Shown in pieces: positions 27,132-37,230 of a stretch of 64,000 bases of DNA. The position numbers and the translations under genes were made by a program. How positions within the stretch are numbered: the first letter of the stretch is position 1; each line of letters begins with the position of its first letter. The DNA is from Sphingobium estronivorans (GTDB taxonomy: Bacteria; Pseudomonadota; Alphaproteobacteria; Sphingomonadales; Sphingomonadaceae): positions 1 through 64,000 of the forward strand of contig NZ_LFCT01000002.1 of NCBI RefSeq assembly GCF_008692605.1, written 5' to 3'. The notes beneath the pieces are model-generated. The model ran no database searches. It was given only the letters and a program-made list of their open reading frames with translations, and had not been told where the DNA came from.

Positions 27132-28295
27132 TTAAGCGGCGCGACGACGGGGGGCCAGCCCGACCTTGCCGGAGTTCAGGAGGCGACGCAGCCAACCGCC
27201 CGCAGCCAAGGCGAGCGGCACCGGGACGGCGTTGCCCATTTGGCGCATGCTCTCACTCCACGAGCGCGGAAACTCGAACGCGTCCGGCAAGCCGACCAGC
27301 CGCGCCGCTTCGCGTTTCGTGAAATAGCGCACGGACCCATCGTCCCGAACCATCATGTTCTCGCCACCGGGCACGCCATGGTCGCCCGCCTTGAGGGCTT
27401 TCGCCGGCAAATCGAGAGGGCTGCCCGTGTGGCCGGGGTAGACGCGCGCGCCCGGCTGCAAAACATGGTTCCGCAGTCCATCGGGATCGCCAAGATCGGA
27501 CAACGCGTCTCGAACCGTGACCCAAGCCGCGCCGACCGGCGCTGCCTTCGCTTGGCGCAAACGCGCGACGGTGGCCTGATCCTGTCTAAGGGACGGCGCC
27601 TTGCGCGGCTTGAGTCCGTGCCGCTTCCAATATTCGCCGGTGACATATTGCTCCCACAAGAGGCGTTCGCGGGAATGCGTCGCGATCATCGGCATTGGCG
27701 TCACGCCCTCGCTGGCCCGGGCACCGAAAATCAGAACGCGATGCCTTATCTGGGAAGCGCCGAAATCCGCGGCGTTCACGATCTGCCAGCAGACCTCGTA
27801 ATCGCGCGGTTGCGAACTCGCGCGCAGCCGATGGGTATGGGCAATATACGACTCGCCCGGTCGACGGGCCACCGACGGCCGTTCGAGATGAGCGAGAATC
27901 CATTCGAGATAGTGCCTGAACTTCGGACCGGCGAGATTCCGGACGTTCTCGAAGAGAAAAGCGCGAGGCGCGCCATCCCGGATCGCCCGAATCGCCTCGG
28001 GCCACATGTCGCGGTGATCTTCCTGGCCAAGTTTTTTGCCGCCGATGCCAAAGGGCTGGCATGGCGGCCCACCAGAGATCAGATCTAGTGCCTTGTGCGC
28101 CGACCAATCGATATCGCGCACGTCCGTACGCTCCATCGGCCAGTGCGCGACGTGCTCGACCTTTCGATCGCGATTATGATGCACGGTGGCGACCGCGTCG
28201 GAGTCAAACTCAGCCATGAGAAGGTGACGGAAGCCCGCCTGCGACATACCGAGGGCAAGCCCTCCACATCCGGCGAAGAGTTCAGCGCTGCGCAT
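27132..28295 (-). CDS. C5-cytosine DNA methyltransferase
   Basis: A protein of 387 aa with all main motifs: FAGCGG (7-12), GGPPCQPFG with the nucleophile Cys79, FENVRN with Glu116, QIRHRV and, near the end, GNAVPVPLA. The target-recognition region lies between about residues 200 and 340. It is the modification partner of the Eco29kI-like nuclease. The ATG at 28295 lies 14 nt inside the small ribbon-helix-helix gene, so translation is coupled. The longer in-frame start at 28385 would add a basic, unconserved leader and is rejected. Confidence 0.92.
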   Translation of the reverse strand: MRSAELFAGCGGLALGMSQAGFRHLLMAEFDSDAVATVHHNRDRKVEHVAHWPMERTDVRDIDWSAHKALDLISGGPPCQPFGIGGKKLGQEDHRDMWPEAIRAIRDGAPRAFLFENVRNLAGPKFRHYLEWILAHLERPSVARRPGESYIAHTHRLRASSQPRDYEVCWQIVNAADFGASQIRHRVLIFGARASEGVTPMPMIATHSRERLLWEQYVTGEYWKRHGLKPRKAPSLRQDQATVARLRQAKAAPVGAAWVTVRDALSDLGDPDGLRNHVLQPGARVYPGHTGSPLDLPAKALKAGDHGVPGGENMMVRDDGSVRYFTKREAARLVGLPDAFEFPRSWSESMRQMGNAVPVPLALAAGGWLRRLLNSGKVGLAPRRRAA

Positions 28296-28512
28296 CTTCG
28301 CCCCTCTCAAAATCCAACGGCAGCATCGGGCCGCCCGACGCCTGCTCCAAAAATCGTTCCACGGCCCGGCGAACGAGCCACGCAACCTTTACACCCTCAG
28401 CCTTCGCTAAACGGTCCAACTCCAACTTTTGCAAGCGGGACAATGTAGTCGTGACGCGTTCCGCGTCCTTTCCATCCTTGCCCATCGTTGGCTCCGCAGC
28501 GATCCGCGGCAT
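28282..28512 (-). CDS. Ribbon-helix-helix protein heading the restriction operon
   Basis: A protein of 76 aa. RVTTTLSRLQKLELDRLAKAEG followed by KVAWLVRRAVERFLE is a ribbon-helix-helix fold. The last 20 residues are polar. An internal ATG (28485) may be the true start, giving 67 aa. As first gene before the methylase it is probably the controller (C-protein analogue) of restriction gene expression, although it is not of the usual HTH controller family. Confidence 0.7.
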   Translation of the reverse strand: MPRIAAEPTMGKDGKDAERVTTTLSRLQKLELDRLAKAEGVKVAWLVRRAVERFLEQASGGPMLPLDFERGEDAQR

Positions 28513-28519
28513 TCCGCGG
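28504..28519. promoter_or_regulatory. Paired CCGCGG sites at the start of the restriction operon
   Basis: CCGCGG occurs at 28504-28509 and 28514-28519, straddling the first possible start codon of the ribbon-helix-helix gene and lying a few bases after the predicted transcription start. CCGCGG is the Eco29kI target. Methylation of sites at the promoter is a known mode of autoregulation in some C5 methylase systems. Single CCGCGG sites are common in this GC-rich DNA, so this is suggestive only. Confidence 0.35.
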
Positions 28520-28526
28520 CGCAGCG

Positions 28527-28555
28527 ACTATGCCTTATTCGCTCACTTCACTCAA
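28527..28555 (-). promoter_or_regulatory. Predicted sigma70-type promoter of the restriction operon
   Basis: On the minus strand TTGAGT (28555-28550) and CATAGT (28532-28527) are separated by 17 bp, four of six matches each to the -35 and -10 consensus. The local DNA is AT-richer than average. Transcription would start about 7 bp on, just before the paired CCGCGG sites. Confidence 0.4.
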
Positions 28556-28603
28556 TGCACTTGACACATAGCATCCACAACGGAACAAGACAAGAACATT
28601 TGA

Positions 28604-30580
28604 TCAGGGAATCTCTGGCCCCCCTCGTCCACGGCCTATGCGCCAGCTAATTCCATCGGTTCTGACGACCCCGGCCACCGGGTTGCCGATGCGCCGATCA
28701 AACACCGGCCGCCAAGGCACGAGGGTGAATTCACGGCTCTTCTCAACCAGGGCGAACCGACCGCTGGCGAGATCCACCCGACGCGCCAACCGCCCCTCGA
28801 TAGTTTCCCCGGCTCTCGCCTCGACGAACGGCTTGCCCAACTCGCCAGCCAATTCCTCGCCGGCACGAAGAAGCTCACGTCGCTGAAGCATCATGATCGC
28901 GTTGGCGCGAAGCCGGATACGATCCCCTTCGACATCCGCAAGCTGCTGCTCGACCAGCCACTGCTGACGGCCCGCCATGGCCGCACGGACGTCGCGTCCG
29001 AAGCCGGCGTCACGGATCGGCAGCGGAGATTGCGATGCCAGCTCTCGATCGACCCAAGTTGCCGCGTCGGCTCCACGAAGCTGGTCCAGTGGTTGCGCTG
29101 ACAGGGTCTCCACCTCCACCGGCTGGTCGCGATGGCGGCGCGCCTCGTAGGCGGCCGCACGATCGACATGGTCAGCCGGGATCGTCCAGGTCCCGTCGGC
29201 CTCCCGCTCGACGCCCGCGCCGGCGCGTCGCATCGCCTCGAGCCGGCGCACATGGGTTTCGGCGAACGCCTGCGTGGCCGAAGGATCGCTCCGCAGATGC
29301 AGGTCGACCGAATATTGCCCGCCATTCGCCGCCGCCACCTCGGCGACGACGCGATCGGCGTCCCGAACTTCCATGCTCCGCGCTGACACCCGCACGATCG
29401 CACCCTCCGGGAACGGCGCGACCGCGTCACCGCGCCCGATGTCGACATAATGGGCATGACCGTCGACGCCGTCGACCAGCAGATAGTGGCGATCACGGTG
29501 CTCATCGGCGAGGCCGCGGGCGATCACGCGTCCGACGATCGGTTCGGGATCGCTCTCACCGGCGCCGAACAGGCTGCGACCGAGCCAGGGCCGCTCCAGC
29601 TTTCGCGCGGTCAATTCGCGCTGCATCGTGCGGATGATGTCGCCGCGTTCGCCGAGCGTCCTGAGCGCCGCTTCGAGATCTTCGGCGAGTTGCCATCGGC
29701 CGGCGCCGACATTCTCGGCCAGCCCCAAACTGGCGAGCTTCTGCAACCGGCCGGCCCGGAGCGATTGCTGGAAGGGATCGCGATCCGCCGATGTGACCAG
29801 ACGATCGGCGTCCATCGACCGGATCAGGCGGCGGTCGATTGCGGTCATCCGCTCGTCGCCGATATCATGACGAAGCCGCGTTTCGATATCCTGGTCGGTG
29901 CGTGGCCCGAGATCGAGCGTCACCAGCTCGGCCGCGCGCTCCCGGATACCATGGGAGATATATTCGCGGGCGATGATCAGATTCTGGCCGGTGTCATCGA
30001 CACCGCGAAGCATGATGTGGGTATGCGGATGGGCCGTGTTGAAATGATCGACCGCAACCCAGTCGAGCCTGGTGCCGAGGTCGGCCTCCATCTGTGTCAT
30101 CAGCCGGCGGATATAGGGCTTGAGATCGGGATATTCCGAACCGTCCTCTGCCGAGACGATGAAGCGGAACTGATGGCGATCGCCATCGCAGCGCTGGAGG
30201 AACGCCTTGCCATCGGCCGTGTCGCGCTCGGCCGAGTAGAGCTCGCCCGGCGCGCCCTCCCGCGTCACGCCGTCGCGCTGAATGTAGCGCAGATGGGCAC
30301 GCGCCGCCGGCATCCCCTTGCTGCCGATGCGGACCAGGCGCGTCTTCACCACCGCGCGCCGCGCGCGCATGCCGCCGAACCGATCGCGGCTGGAGAGAAG
30401 TCGTCCGATGCTCGCGCCACGTCCGATCCGGCTGCCGTCGAACCTCCGGCTTCTGATCGCGCCCTTCTCGGCCGATCGGATCGCCGCGCCGACGACGCGA
30501 CCGAGATATCGCCGGGCCTTCTTGCCGCTCCGCTGACGTTGCCGACCGAGCCGGGGCGTGAACTCGTCATCCTCGCTCAT
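28604..30580 (-). CDS. VirD2-type relaxase, DUF3363 family
   Basis: A protein of 658 aa. A basic N-terminus precedes the relaxase core, with the metal-binding histidines at 184, 186 and 188 in HPHTHIML, preceded by DWVAVDHFN and followed by QNLIIAREYISHG. The C-terminal half is the DUF3363 region (RPWLGRSLFG, HAHYVDIGRGD). It nicks the transfer origin and pilots the strand to TraG. ATG 30580 (SEDDEFTPR) is the family start; the frame is open to 30760 through probable oriT DNA. Confidence 0.9.
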   Translation of the reverse strand: MSEDDEFTPRLGRQRQRSGKKARRYLGRVVGAAIRSAEKGAIRSRRFDGSRIGRGASIGRLLSSRDRFGGMRARRAVVKTRLVRIGSKGMPAARAHLRYIQRDGVTREGAPGELYSAERDTADGKAFLQRCDGDRHQFRFIVSAEDGSEYPDLKPYIRRLMTQMEADLGTRLDWVAVDHFNTAHPHTHIMLRGVDDTGQNLIIAREYISHGIRERAAELVTLDLGPRTDQDIETRLRHDIGDERMTAIDRRLIRSMDADRLVTSADRDPFQQSLRAGRLQKLASLGLAENVGAGRWQLAEDLEAALRTLGERGDIIRTMQRELTARKLERPWLGRSLFGAGESDPEPIVGRVIARGLADEHRDRHYLLVDGVDGHAHYVDIGRGDAVAPFPEGAIVRVSARSMEVRDADRVVAEVAAANGGQYSVDLHLRSDPSATQAFAETHVRRLEAMRRAGAGVEREADGTWTIPADHVDRAAAYEARRHRDQPVEVETLSAQPLDQLRGADAATWVDRELASQSPLPIRDAGFGRDVRAAMAGRQQWLVEQQLADVEGDRIRLRANAIMMLQRRELLRAGEELAGELGKPFVEARAGETIEGRLARRVDLASGRFALVEKSREFTLVPWRPVFDRRIGNPVAGVVRTDGISWRIGRGRGGPEIP

Positions 30581-30641
30581 CGACTGCCCCGAATCTCGCA
30601 ATCTGGCGGCGAAAACGACGGATTTCCCCCAGTCTTCACGA

Positions 30642-30722
30642 GCATGTCTCGCGCGCTGTGCGGCATGTCTCGTGAAAAAACGATGTGCAGACAATATCTT
30701 AGCAATGCCTGAGAGGCATTGC
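30642..30722. other. Candidate origin of transfer: direct repeats plus hairpin
   Basis: GCATGTCTCG is repeated at 30642-30651 and 30663-30672 (21-bp period). A perfect 9-bp hairpin, GCAATGCCT GAG AGGCATTGC, follows at 30702-30722. The block lies directly upstream of the relaxase gene in non-coding DNA, the usual place for oriT. No nick sequence was recognised. Confidence 0.35.
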
Positions 30723-30832
30723 CTTTCTCTTGCTTTCGCTTTTCCCCTTCTTCGTCCCACCCTCGGCTCAAAACAAAGGCCGGGACACGATGCCGACCTG
30801 GCACAGCGCCCCGGCCTGAAATGCGCAGATCC

Positions 30833-31189
30833 TCACGCATCCGCGAACGCCGCCAACGCCTGCCTGCGCCGCCCGAACTCGCGCTTTCCCATCACCCCGT
30901 GCGCGTTTCCATTGCCATCGACGATCATCACCGCGACGAACCATCTGCCGTCCAGTCGCCCGAAAATCCGAACCCGATCCAGGTCGATCTCGTCATCGTC
31001 GGTGCTCTCATAGGCGCCGATCCAGCGCTCCTGAACTCGCGCATCCCAGAGAAAATCGGTCTCCTCGGCCTCCAGAAACCTATGAGCCAGAGCCTCCCCG
31101 ACACCGTGGCCGAACTCGATCTCCAGGCCCGAAACCAGCGCCGCCATCACGCGATCCGACGCCACCGAAATGGGTTGAAACACGCCCAT
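30833..31189 (-). CDS. Conserved hypothetical ICE protein
   Basis: A protein of 118 aa starting MGVFQPISVASDRVMAALV. ATG 31189 has GAAGGAG 7 nt upstream. It contains a GHGVGEALAHRFLEAEETDF helix and a strand block (RVRIFGRLDGRWFVAVMIVD). Proteins of this size sit next to relaxases in alphaproteobacterial ICEs, but I do not recognise a named domain. Function unknown. Confidence 0.65.
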   Translation of the reverse strand: MGVFQPISVASDRVMAALVSGLEIEFGHGVGEALAHRFLEAEETDFLWDARVQERWIGAYESTDDDEIDLDRVRIFGRLDGRWFVAVMIVDGNGNAHGVMGKREFGRRRQALAAFADA

Positions 31190-31309
31190 GATTATCTCCT
31201 TCGCTTCTGTTCTCCTGATCGAGAACAGCTGTCCGGAGACGGGTGGCGGAGTGGCTGTCAGGGCCGCGGAGCCAAGCGGAGCGCCGCGAAGCGGACGTGG
31301 GGGGAACCG

Positions 31310-31324
31310 ATTTTCGCAGAAAAT
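31310..31324. other. Hairpin ATTTTC-GCA-GAAAAT in a 215-bp gap
   Basis: A perfect 6-bp inverted repeat with a 3-nt loop, flanked by G-rich runs and extendable by CC/GG pairs. It lies between the 118-aa gene and the lytic transglycosylase. It could be an alternative oriT hairpin or a regulatory site. Position and symmetry are the only evidence. Confidence 0.25.
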
Positions 31325-31404
31325 TGGGGGGTACCCACGGGCCTTGAGAGCCGCTTCGGCAGCCGTCATGTTGGGCCTATCGAGACGAGCCCCAACGCCC
31401 GCGA

Positions 31405-32040
31405 TCATGGCATGACTTTCCGGACAGCGAACAGCGATGCCTGCTGCTCACTTCCCGGCGCCAGGGATTGATCGGCAGAGACGGAACGGCGAACGACAAA
31501 AAGCGACGATGGCGGTGGCGATTGGTTGGCCGGCGGTACGGACGGTGCCGTGGCACCCACCGATCCGAGATAGGCGACCGTCTCGCCGGGAAGCCGTCGC
31601 ACGCCCGCCAGCCAGGCGGCATAGGCGCCGGGTCCAGCATTATAGGCGCCGAACAATCCGGGATAGCCGAAGCGGTCGTACATCAGCCGGAGATACAAGG
31701 TGCCGGCGAGGATATTGTCGCGCGGATCGTCGGGATTGTTGCCCAGGGCGAGGCGCGCGCACATTTCTTTCCAGGTCGCGGGCATCAGCTGCATGAGGCC
31801 CATCGCCCCGGCACGGCTTCGGATCGGCCGTCCGTTCAGAGTCGTGAGGCCCCGACTCTCGGCTCGCATTACGCGCTCGATCCAGCTCGTCGGGATGCCG
31901 AATCGGGTGGATGCCTCCTCGATCATCGGTCGCCAGCGCCCGATGTCGTCGGCCTTGGCGGGCGCGGCGGCGAACAATAGCATGGCCGGGATAAACCGGG
32001 CCAGCGCCCCTCCGTCGACCTTCCAGCGGTGCCTATTCAT
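31405..32040 (-). CDS. Lytic transglycosylase (VirB1-like)
   Basis: A protein of 211 aa with a signal peptide (ARFIPAMLLFAAAPAKA). The SLT domain includes catalytic Glu61 in MRAESRG, GAMGLMQLMPATW and FGAYNAGPGAY. It opens peptidoglycan for the conjugation channel. Its ATG at 32040 overlaps the traF stop (ATGA); a longer open frame to 32199 lies inside traF and is rejected. Confidence 0.88.
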   Translation of the reverse strand: MNRHRWKVDGGALARFIPAMLLFAAAPAKADDIGRWRPMIEEASTRFGIPTSWIERVMRAESRGLTTLNGRPIRSRAGAMGLMQLMPATWKEMCARLALGNNPDDPRDNILAGTLYLRLMYDRFGYPGLFGAYNAGPGAYAAWLAGVRRLPGETVAYLGSVGATAPSVPPANQSPPPSSLFVVRRSVSADQSLAPGSEQQASLFAVRKVMP

Positions 32041-32642
32041 CGCTGGGTGATCCGGGTCGGCTTTGCCCAGAGCAGCCGCGCCTTGCCAACCACCTGGACG
32101 CCCTCGGTCACGCCGAAATAGCGGCCATCGAAGGACGCGGGGCTGCCCGACATCAGCAGGAAGATCTGGGGTCCGCGAAGTCGTACGCACCCGTTCCACC
32201 AGGGCATGGACCGCCCTTTAGCATCGGTGGCGTGGCGTTCGGCCAGCCACCGTCCGTTGACGAAAATCTCCTGACCCAGCGCGCAGACCTCGTCGCCCGC
32301 CGCCGCCGCGACGCGCTTCACCAGCGGCACATTGGCGGGAATATAATGGCGCCGCGCCGCCAGCATCCGCCATGGGTCGGGCACCCGGGCGATGACCATG
32401 TCGCCTGGATCGACCGAAGCGCCAGGGGTCACCTCATAGAGGCCAATCGGCGCGCTGGTGCTGGCGTTCCAGACGAGGCGCGGCGCCGGCGGAAACGCCA
32501 TCGTGAGCCCGACTAGGGCGATGCCCGCGCCGGTGATCGCGATGCGCCGACGGAGGATCCGACGCCTCTGCTTCGCGGCGCGAAGTTGCTCGCCCCAATC
32601 CAGCAGCGGCATGTCCGCGCGGCGATTATCACGCCTGATCAT
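32037..32642 (-). CDS. traF: TraF, S26-type conjugative signal peptidase
   Basis: A protein of 201 aa. One membrane helix (IAITGAGIALVGLTMAF) is followed by the S26 serine/lysine dyad: Ser63 in TSAPIGLYEV and Lys109 in PLVKRVAAAAGD. TraF-type peptidases process and cyclise TrbC pilin, which matches the trbC gene of this element. It overlaps the upstream HTH gene by 14 nt. Confidence 0.9.
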   Translation of the reverse strand: MIRRDNRRADMPLLDWGEQLRAAKQRRRILRRRIAITGAGIALVGLTMAFPPAPRLVWNASTSAPIGLYEVTPGASVDPGDMVIARVPDPWRMLAARRHYIPANVPLVKRVAAAAGDEVCALGQEIFVNGRWLAERHATDAKGRSMPWWNGCVRLRGPQIFLLMSGSPASFDGRYFGVTEGVQVVGKARLLWAKPTRITQR

Positions 32643-32868
32643 GGTCGCCGCCTCCCATCGATTGGGCCTTCGACCAGGCGTCGAGATCGTCGATATGATA
32701 TTGGACGAAGCGGCTGTGACGGCGAAAAACGGGTCCCTTTCCGATGCGCCGCAGCCGCTTCAGCAGCCGGTTCGAGAGTTTGAGATAGGCGGCCGCCTGA
32801 TCGGTATTGAGATAGGGGGAGCCGCGTTTCGCACGGTTCGCGCGGGATATGTCGTCGTCGCTGTCCAT
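32629..32868 (-). CDS. Excisionase-like helix-turn-helix protein
   Basis: A protein of 79 aa with a MerR/excisionase-type winged helix: YLNTDQAAAYLKLSNRLLKR, FRRHSRFVQYHIDDLDAW. ATG 32868 (DSDDDISRANR) is chosen; the upstream in-frame ATG at 32982 runs through an inverted repeat. Genes like this precede traF in related elements. Confidence 0.75.
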   Translation of the reverse strand: MDSDDDISRANRAKRGSPYLNTDQAAAYLKLSNRLLKRLRRIGKGPVFRRHSRFVQYHIDDLDAWSKAQSMGGGDHDQA

Positions 32869-33198
32869 TCTGCCTGTCCGTGACGTTGCGGGACGGCGAA
32901 CTGCCGTCGCTGGCACCCGGAATGGCGGGGATGACACCGGCTGCGGAGTGTCGAAAACATGGTCGCCGTTTTCGACACCCACGAAGACGGAACCGGAGAA
33001 GCCGGCGCGCCGGAGCGCGGGTGCTCGTCTTCGCCAGGAAAAGCGGTGTGGGTTATGCCGGATGGCACGGGAGTCTCAGCCTCGCCCGACCGAAAGCGGA
33101 CGGTGCAGACGCCCCCGCCTGCAAAGTCCTCGCGAGCGATGGCAAATCCGGCTCGTCGCTCGTGTCCCGCGCGCGCTGGCGCGCGGGACACTTGGGTA
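32869..33198. other. Non-coding gap holding a long inverted repeat
   Basis: No convincing gene between the excisionase-like gene and DUF736. Related ICEs often place a DUF2840 gene, parA and repA here; I see no trace of them. The main structure is a perfect 11-bp inverted repeat, listed separately. Confidence 0.5.
32948..32978. promoter_or_regulatory. Perfect 11-bp inverted repeat, possible operator or partition site
   Basis: GTGTCGAAAAC (32948-32958) and GTTTTCGACAC (32968-32978) with a 9-bp spacer, 80 bp upstream of the excisionase-like gene. It may be the operator of that operon or a partition site left after loss of parA. Exact symmetry is seen; function is inference. Confidence 0.4.
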
Positions 33199-33498
33199 TC
33201 AGCGCGACCAGATGAGCTTGTGCTCGCCGTCGTCACCCTGGCTGAGGGTCGCGTAGATCGGAGCCGGGAACGATGGATCATCGAGCTTGAGGCTCAGATA
33301 TTCCGCGCCGGTCTCGCGTGCCGCCTTGGTCCAGGCCGCGCCGAACTCGACGCCGCCTGCGCTGACCCGGTGGTCGGGCGACTTCTGGCTGTCACGCTCG
33401 CAGGGGCGGATGGTCGCCTTGACGCGAAGCGACAGGGTCCGGATTTCGCCGGTGTAAATGCCGTTTTCGCCGCGGGTAAAGCTACCAATCTGTGCCAT
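33199..33498 (-). CDS. DUF736 domain-containing protein
   Basis: A protein of 99 aa beginning [19 protein letters not shown], the diagnostic start of DUF736. It continues [17 protein letters not shown] and ends EHKLIWSR, also typical. DUF736 genes are near-universal in alphaproteobacterial ICEs; their function is unknown. The in-frame extension to 33750 is unconserved. Confidence 0.92.
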   Translation of the reverse strand: MAQIGSFTRGENGIYTGEIRTLSLRVKATIRPCERDSQKSPDHRVSAGGVEFGAAWTKAARETGAEYLSLKLDDPSFPAPIYATLSQGDDGEHKLIWSR

Positions 33499-33829
33499 GT
33501 CAGGTCTCCTAGTCGTTGGATCGAAGGCCGCTCCATGCGGCCTCGATGGCAGTCGATCAGGCGGTGGTTGGCCGCCGCGCACCGTCGGGCCGAAGCGACA
33601 GCGGAGGACGGCCCGAAGCCGAGCTTCTTGTTTCGCGAGGAAGCCCGAAGGGCGGGGAAGAAGGTCGGCGAAGCCGTTGCGCGGACAAGGCCGACTGGCG
33701 CCAGACGTGCCATGAAGAGAGGCCAGTGGACGGTATTCAGCTGCGGGCAAAGAGACGATGAAGCCGCAGCCGGACAGCCATGCGAGGCGGTATGACAGCC
33801 GCCTACAGCTGCGATTTCGCCCGTTCCCC
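33499..33829. other. Intergenic region upstream of DUF736
   Basis: 330 bp with no recognisable gene on either strand. It presumably carries the DUF736 promoter. I see no clear -35/-10 pair or strong repeat. Confidence 0.45.
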
Positions 33830-34768
33830 TCAGCGACCGGGCGTCATATCCTCGAGGAAGTCGAGCGAGGTGTCGCGCCCCGGAACGCCCGGCATGTCGT
33901 GGACAATCTTCTCGACGACATTGCGTGACGAAGTGAAGTGCCGATGCTTGCCGTCTCGATACTCGTCGATCAGCTCGGGCTTGTCCGAACGATAGAAGAG
34001 CCGTTCACCCGCATAGATCTGGACGACCTGGTTCAGGGCCTCGGCCTCGTCAGCGCCGATCACAAGGGTCGAGAGGCGCGGTTCCACCGTATATTGCGTC
34101 GGGATGGCGTAGAGGACGGCGATCCTCGGCGTCAGCGGCGCGAGGATGCGGGGCGAATGCGGCGCCATGCTCGGCGATTTGAGGTTGTGATAGAAGCCGT
34201 CGCCGAAGATGAACTCGCGGTCGGGCGAGAGAATGGCGGTCGCCTTTCCGCGCACGCCAAAGGCCTGGACGGCGCGGTGATGCATGTCGCGCATGTTGAC
34301 AGCGATCAGGCTATTCCGCTCGCGCTCGGGGAGCGAGCCGCGCAGATGCTCGGCGAGCGAAACGACGGATTCGCGGGTCATGGGACTGCGGATCGCAAGC
34401 GAAGTCAGCGATTCGACCATTTGGCCGAACCGCTCGTCGGTCGAAGGCTGGGGCATAAAACGCTGGCGGCCCGGCTGGCCGATCCGGTCCTCATATTCGA
34501 GCCCTTCCAGCCAGGAAATCACGGCCGGAAACCTATCATCGGCCTGCTGAAAGATGCTCTCGAAATTCTGGTCCCAAGGCGTAGCCTCGCCCGGTTCCGT
34601 GCCGAGCTTGATATAGTGGCCGTTTCCGATCACGCCGAAAGCGGCAGGCTTGGCGCGCTGCTCGGTTCCGTCCGGCCGGAGCCAGTGGACCCCGGCCTTG
34701 TCGTCTGCCCAGTGCTTCGAGACGCATTCGGGCCACCAGTGGTGCCGCTCGGATTTCGCTTTACTCAT
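33830..34768 (-). CDS. DUF4238-like hypothetical protein
   Basis: A protein of 312 aa. It opens [18 protein letters not shown], similar to the HHxxP..Y motif of DUF4238 proteins, and contains [16 protein letters not shown] and a late [14 protein letters not shown] strand, also as in that family. DUF4238 proteins are scattered accessory genes, sometimes in defence islands; activity is unknown. It is flanked by DUF736 and ParB genes. The family call is tentative. Confidence 0.55.
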   Translation of the reverse strand: MSKAKSERHHWWPECVSKHWADDKAGVHWLRPDGTEQRAKPAAFGVIGNGHYIKLGTEPGEATPWDQNFESIFQQADDRFPAVISWLEGLEYEDRIGQPGRQRFMPQPSTDERFGQMVESLTSLAIRSPMTRESVVSLAEHLRGSLPERERNSLIAVNMRDMHHRAVQAFGVRGKATAILSPDREFIFGDGFYHNLKSPSMAPHSPRILAPLTPRIAVLYAIPTQYTVEPRLSTLVIGADEAEALNQVVQIYAGERLFYRSDKPELIDEYRDGKHRHFTSSRNVVEKIVHDMPGVPGRDTSLDFLEDMTPGR

Positions 34769-34921
34769 AGTGATTGAATAGATCGCCGCCGCCCGCGCGT
34801 CAGCCTCGATCCTCGCGCACCGCCATGCACCAACCGCGCGCCGACGCCGAAACGGCGGAGGCGCGCGGCCGATTTTCAGGCTCCGGAAGGATGCGGGCGG
34901 GCTGCGCCCACCCGCAATAGG

Positions 34922-36703
<1,782 letters not shown>

Positions 36704-36795
36704 GGCACAACTCCTTGTGAGTGCCGGTCGCGTCGTTCCTGCAAAGTCTGGCGTGGCCGGTTTTCAGGATGACGGCGAAGCGCGCCGCCCGCGCA

Positions 36796-37230
36796 TCAAC
36801 CGCCGTCCGGTTCGCCGGATCGATGCGGAAGATCGGGATCCGCGCCGGTATGTGCGGCGCGGCGCAAGAGCGTTTCGGCCCACAGGATCGAACCGGCGTG
36901 GCGCGCCCATCCGGTCCAGATTGTCAGCCGAAAGCCGGTCTCGAACGACAGGTCGCGTTCGATCGCCATTCCGAACGGCAGCCGCACGGCGGCGATCTCG
37001 GACAGGCTGAAATAGCCCAGTTCCGGGCAACCGAAGCCAAGGTCGGCCAGCCCGAACAGGGCGTCGCCATCCTCGGCCAGTTCAGTCGCCAGCCATGTCG
37101 CCGCGCCGACCGGATTGAACAGCTTGACCACGGGCGGCGGATCGAAGCGTTCGCCCTTCGCCTCGCAGGCGCGACGGGAAATGTCATTCGCGCGGAGCGC
37201 GAAGCGCAGTTCGGGGGGCAGGAGGATCAT
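36796..37230 (-). CDS. DUF2958 domain-containing protein
   Basis: A protein of 144 aa with the DUF2958 pattern PPPVVKLFNPVGAATWLATEL, DALFGLADLGFGCPELGY and LSEIAAVRLPFG. The family is found beside ArdC and ParB genes in mobile elements; its function is unknown. The start overlaps the ardC-like gene stop by 4 nt, giving an operon of ArdC, DUF2958 and possibly ParB. Confidence 0.9.
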   Translation of the reverse strand: MILLPPELRFALRANDISRRACEAKGERFDPPPVVKLFNPVGAATWLATELAEDGDALFGLADLGFGCPELGYFSLSEIAAVRLPFGMAIERDLSFETGFRLTIWTGWARHAGSILWAETLLRRAAHTGADPDLPHRSGEPDGG

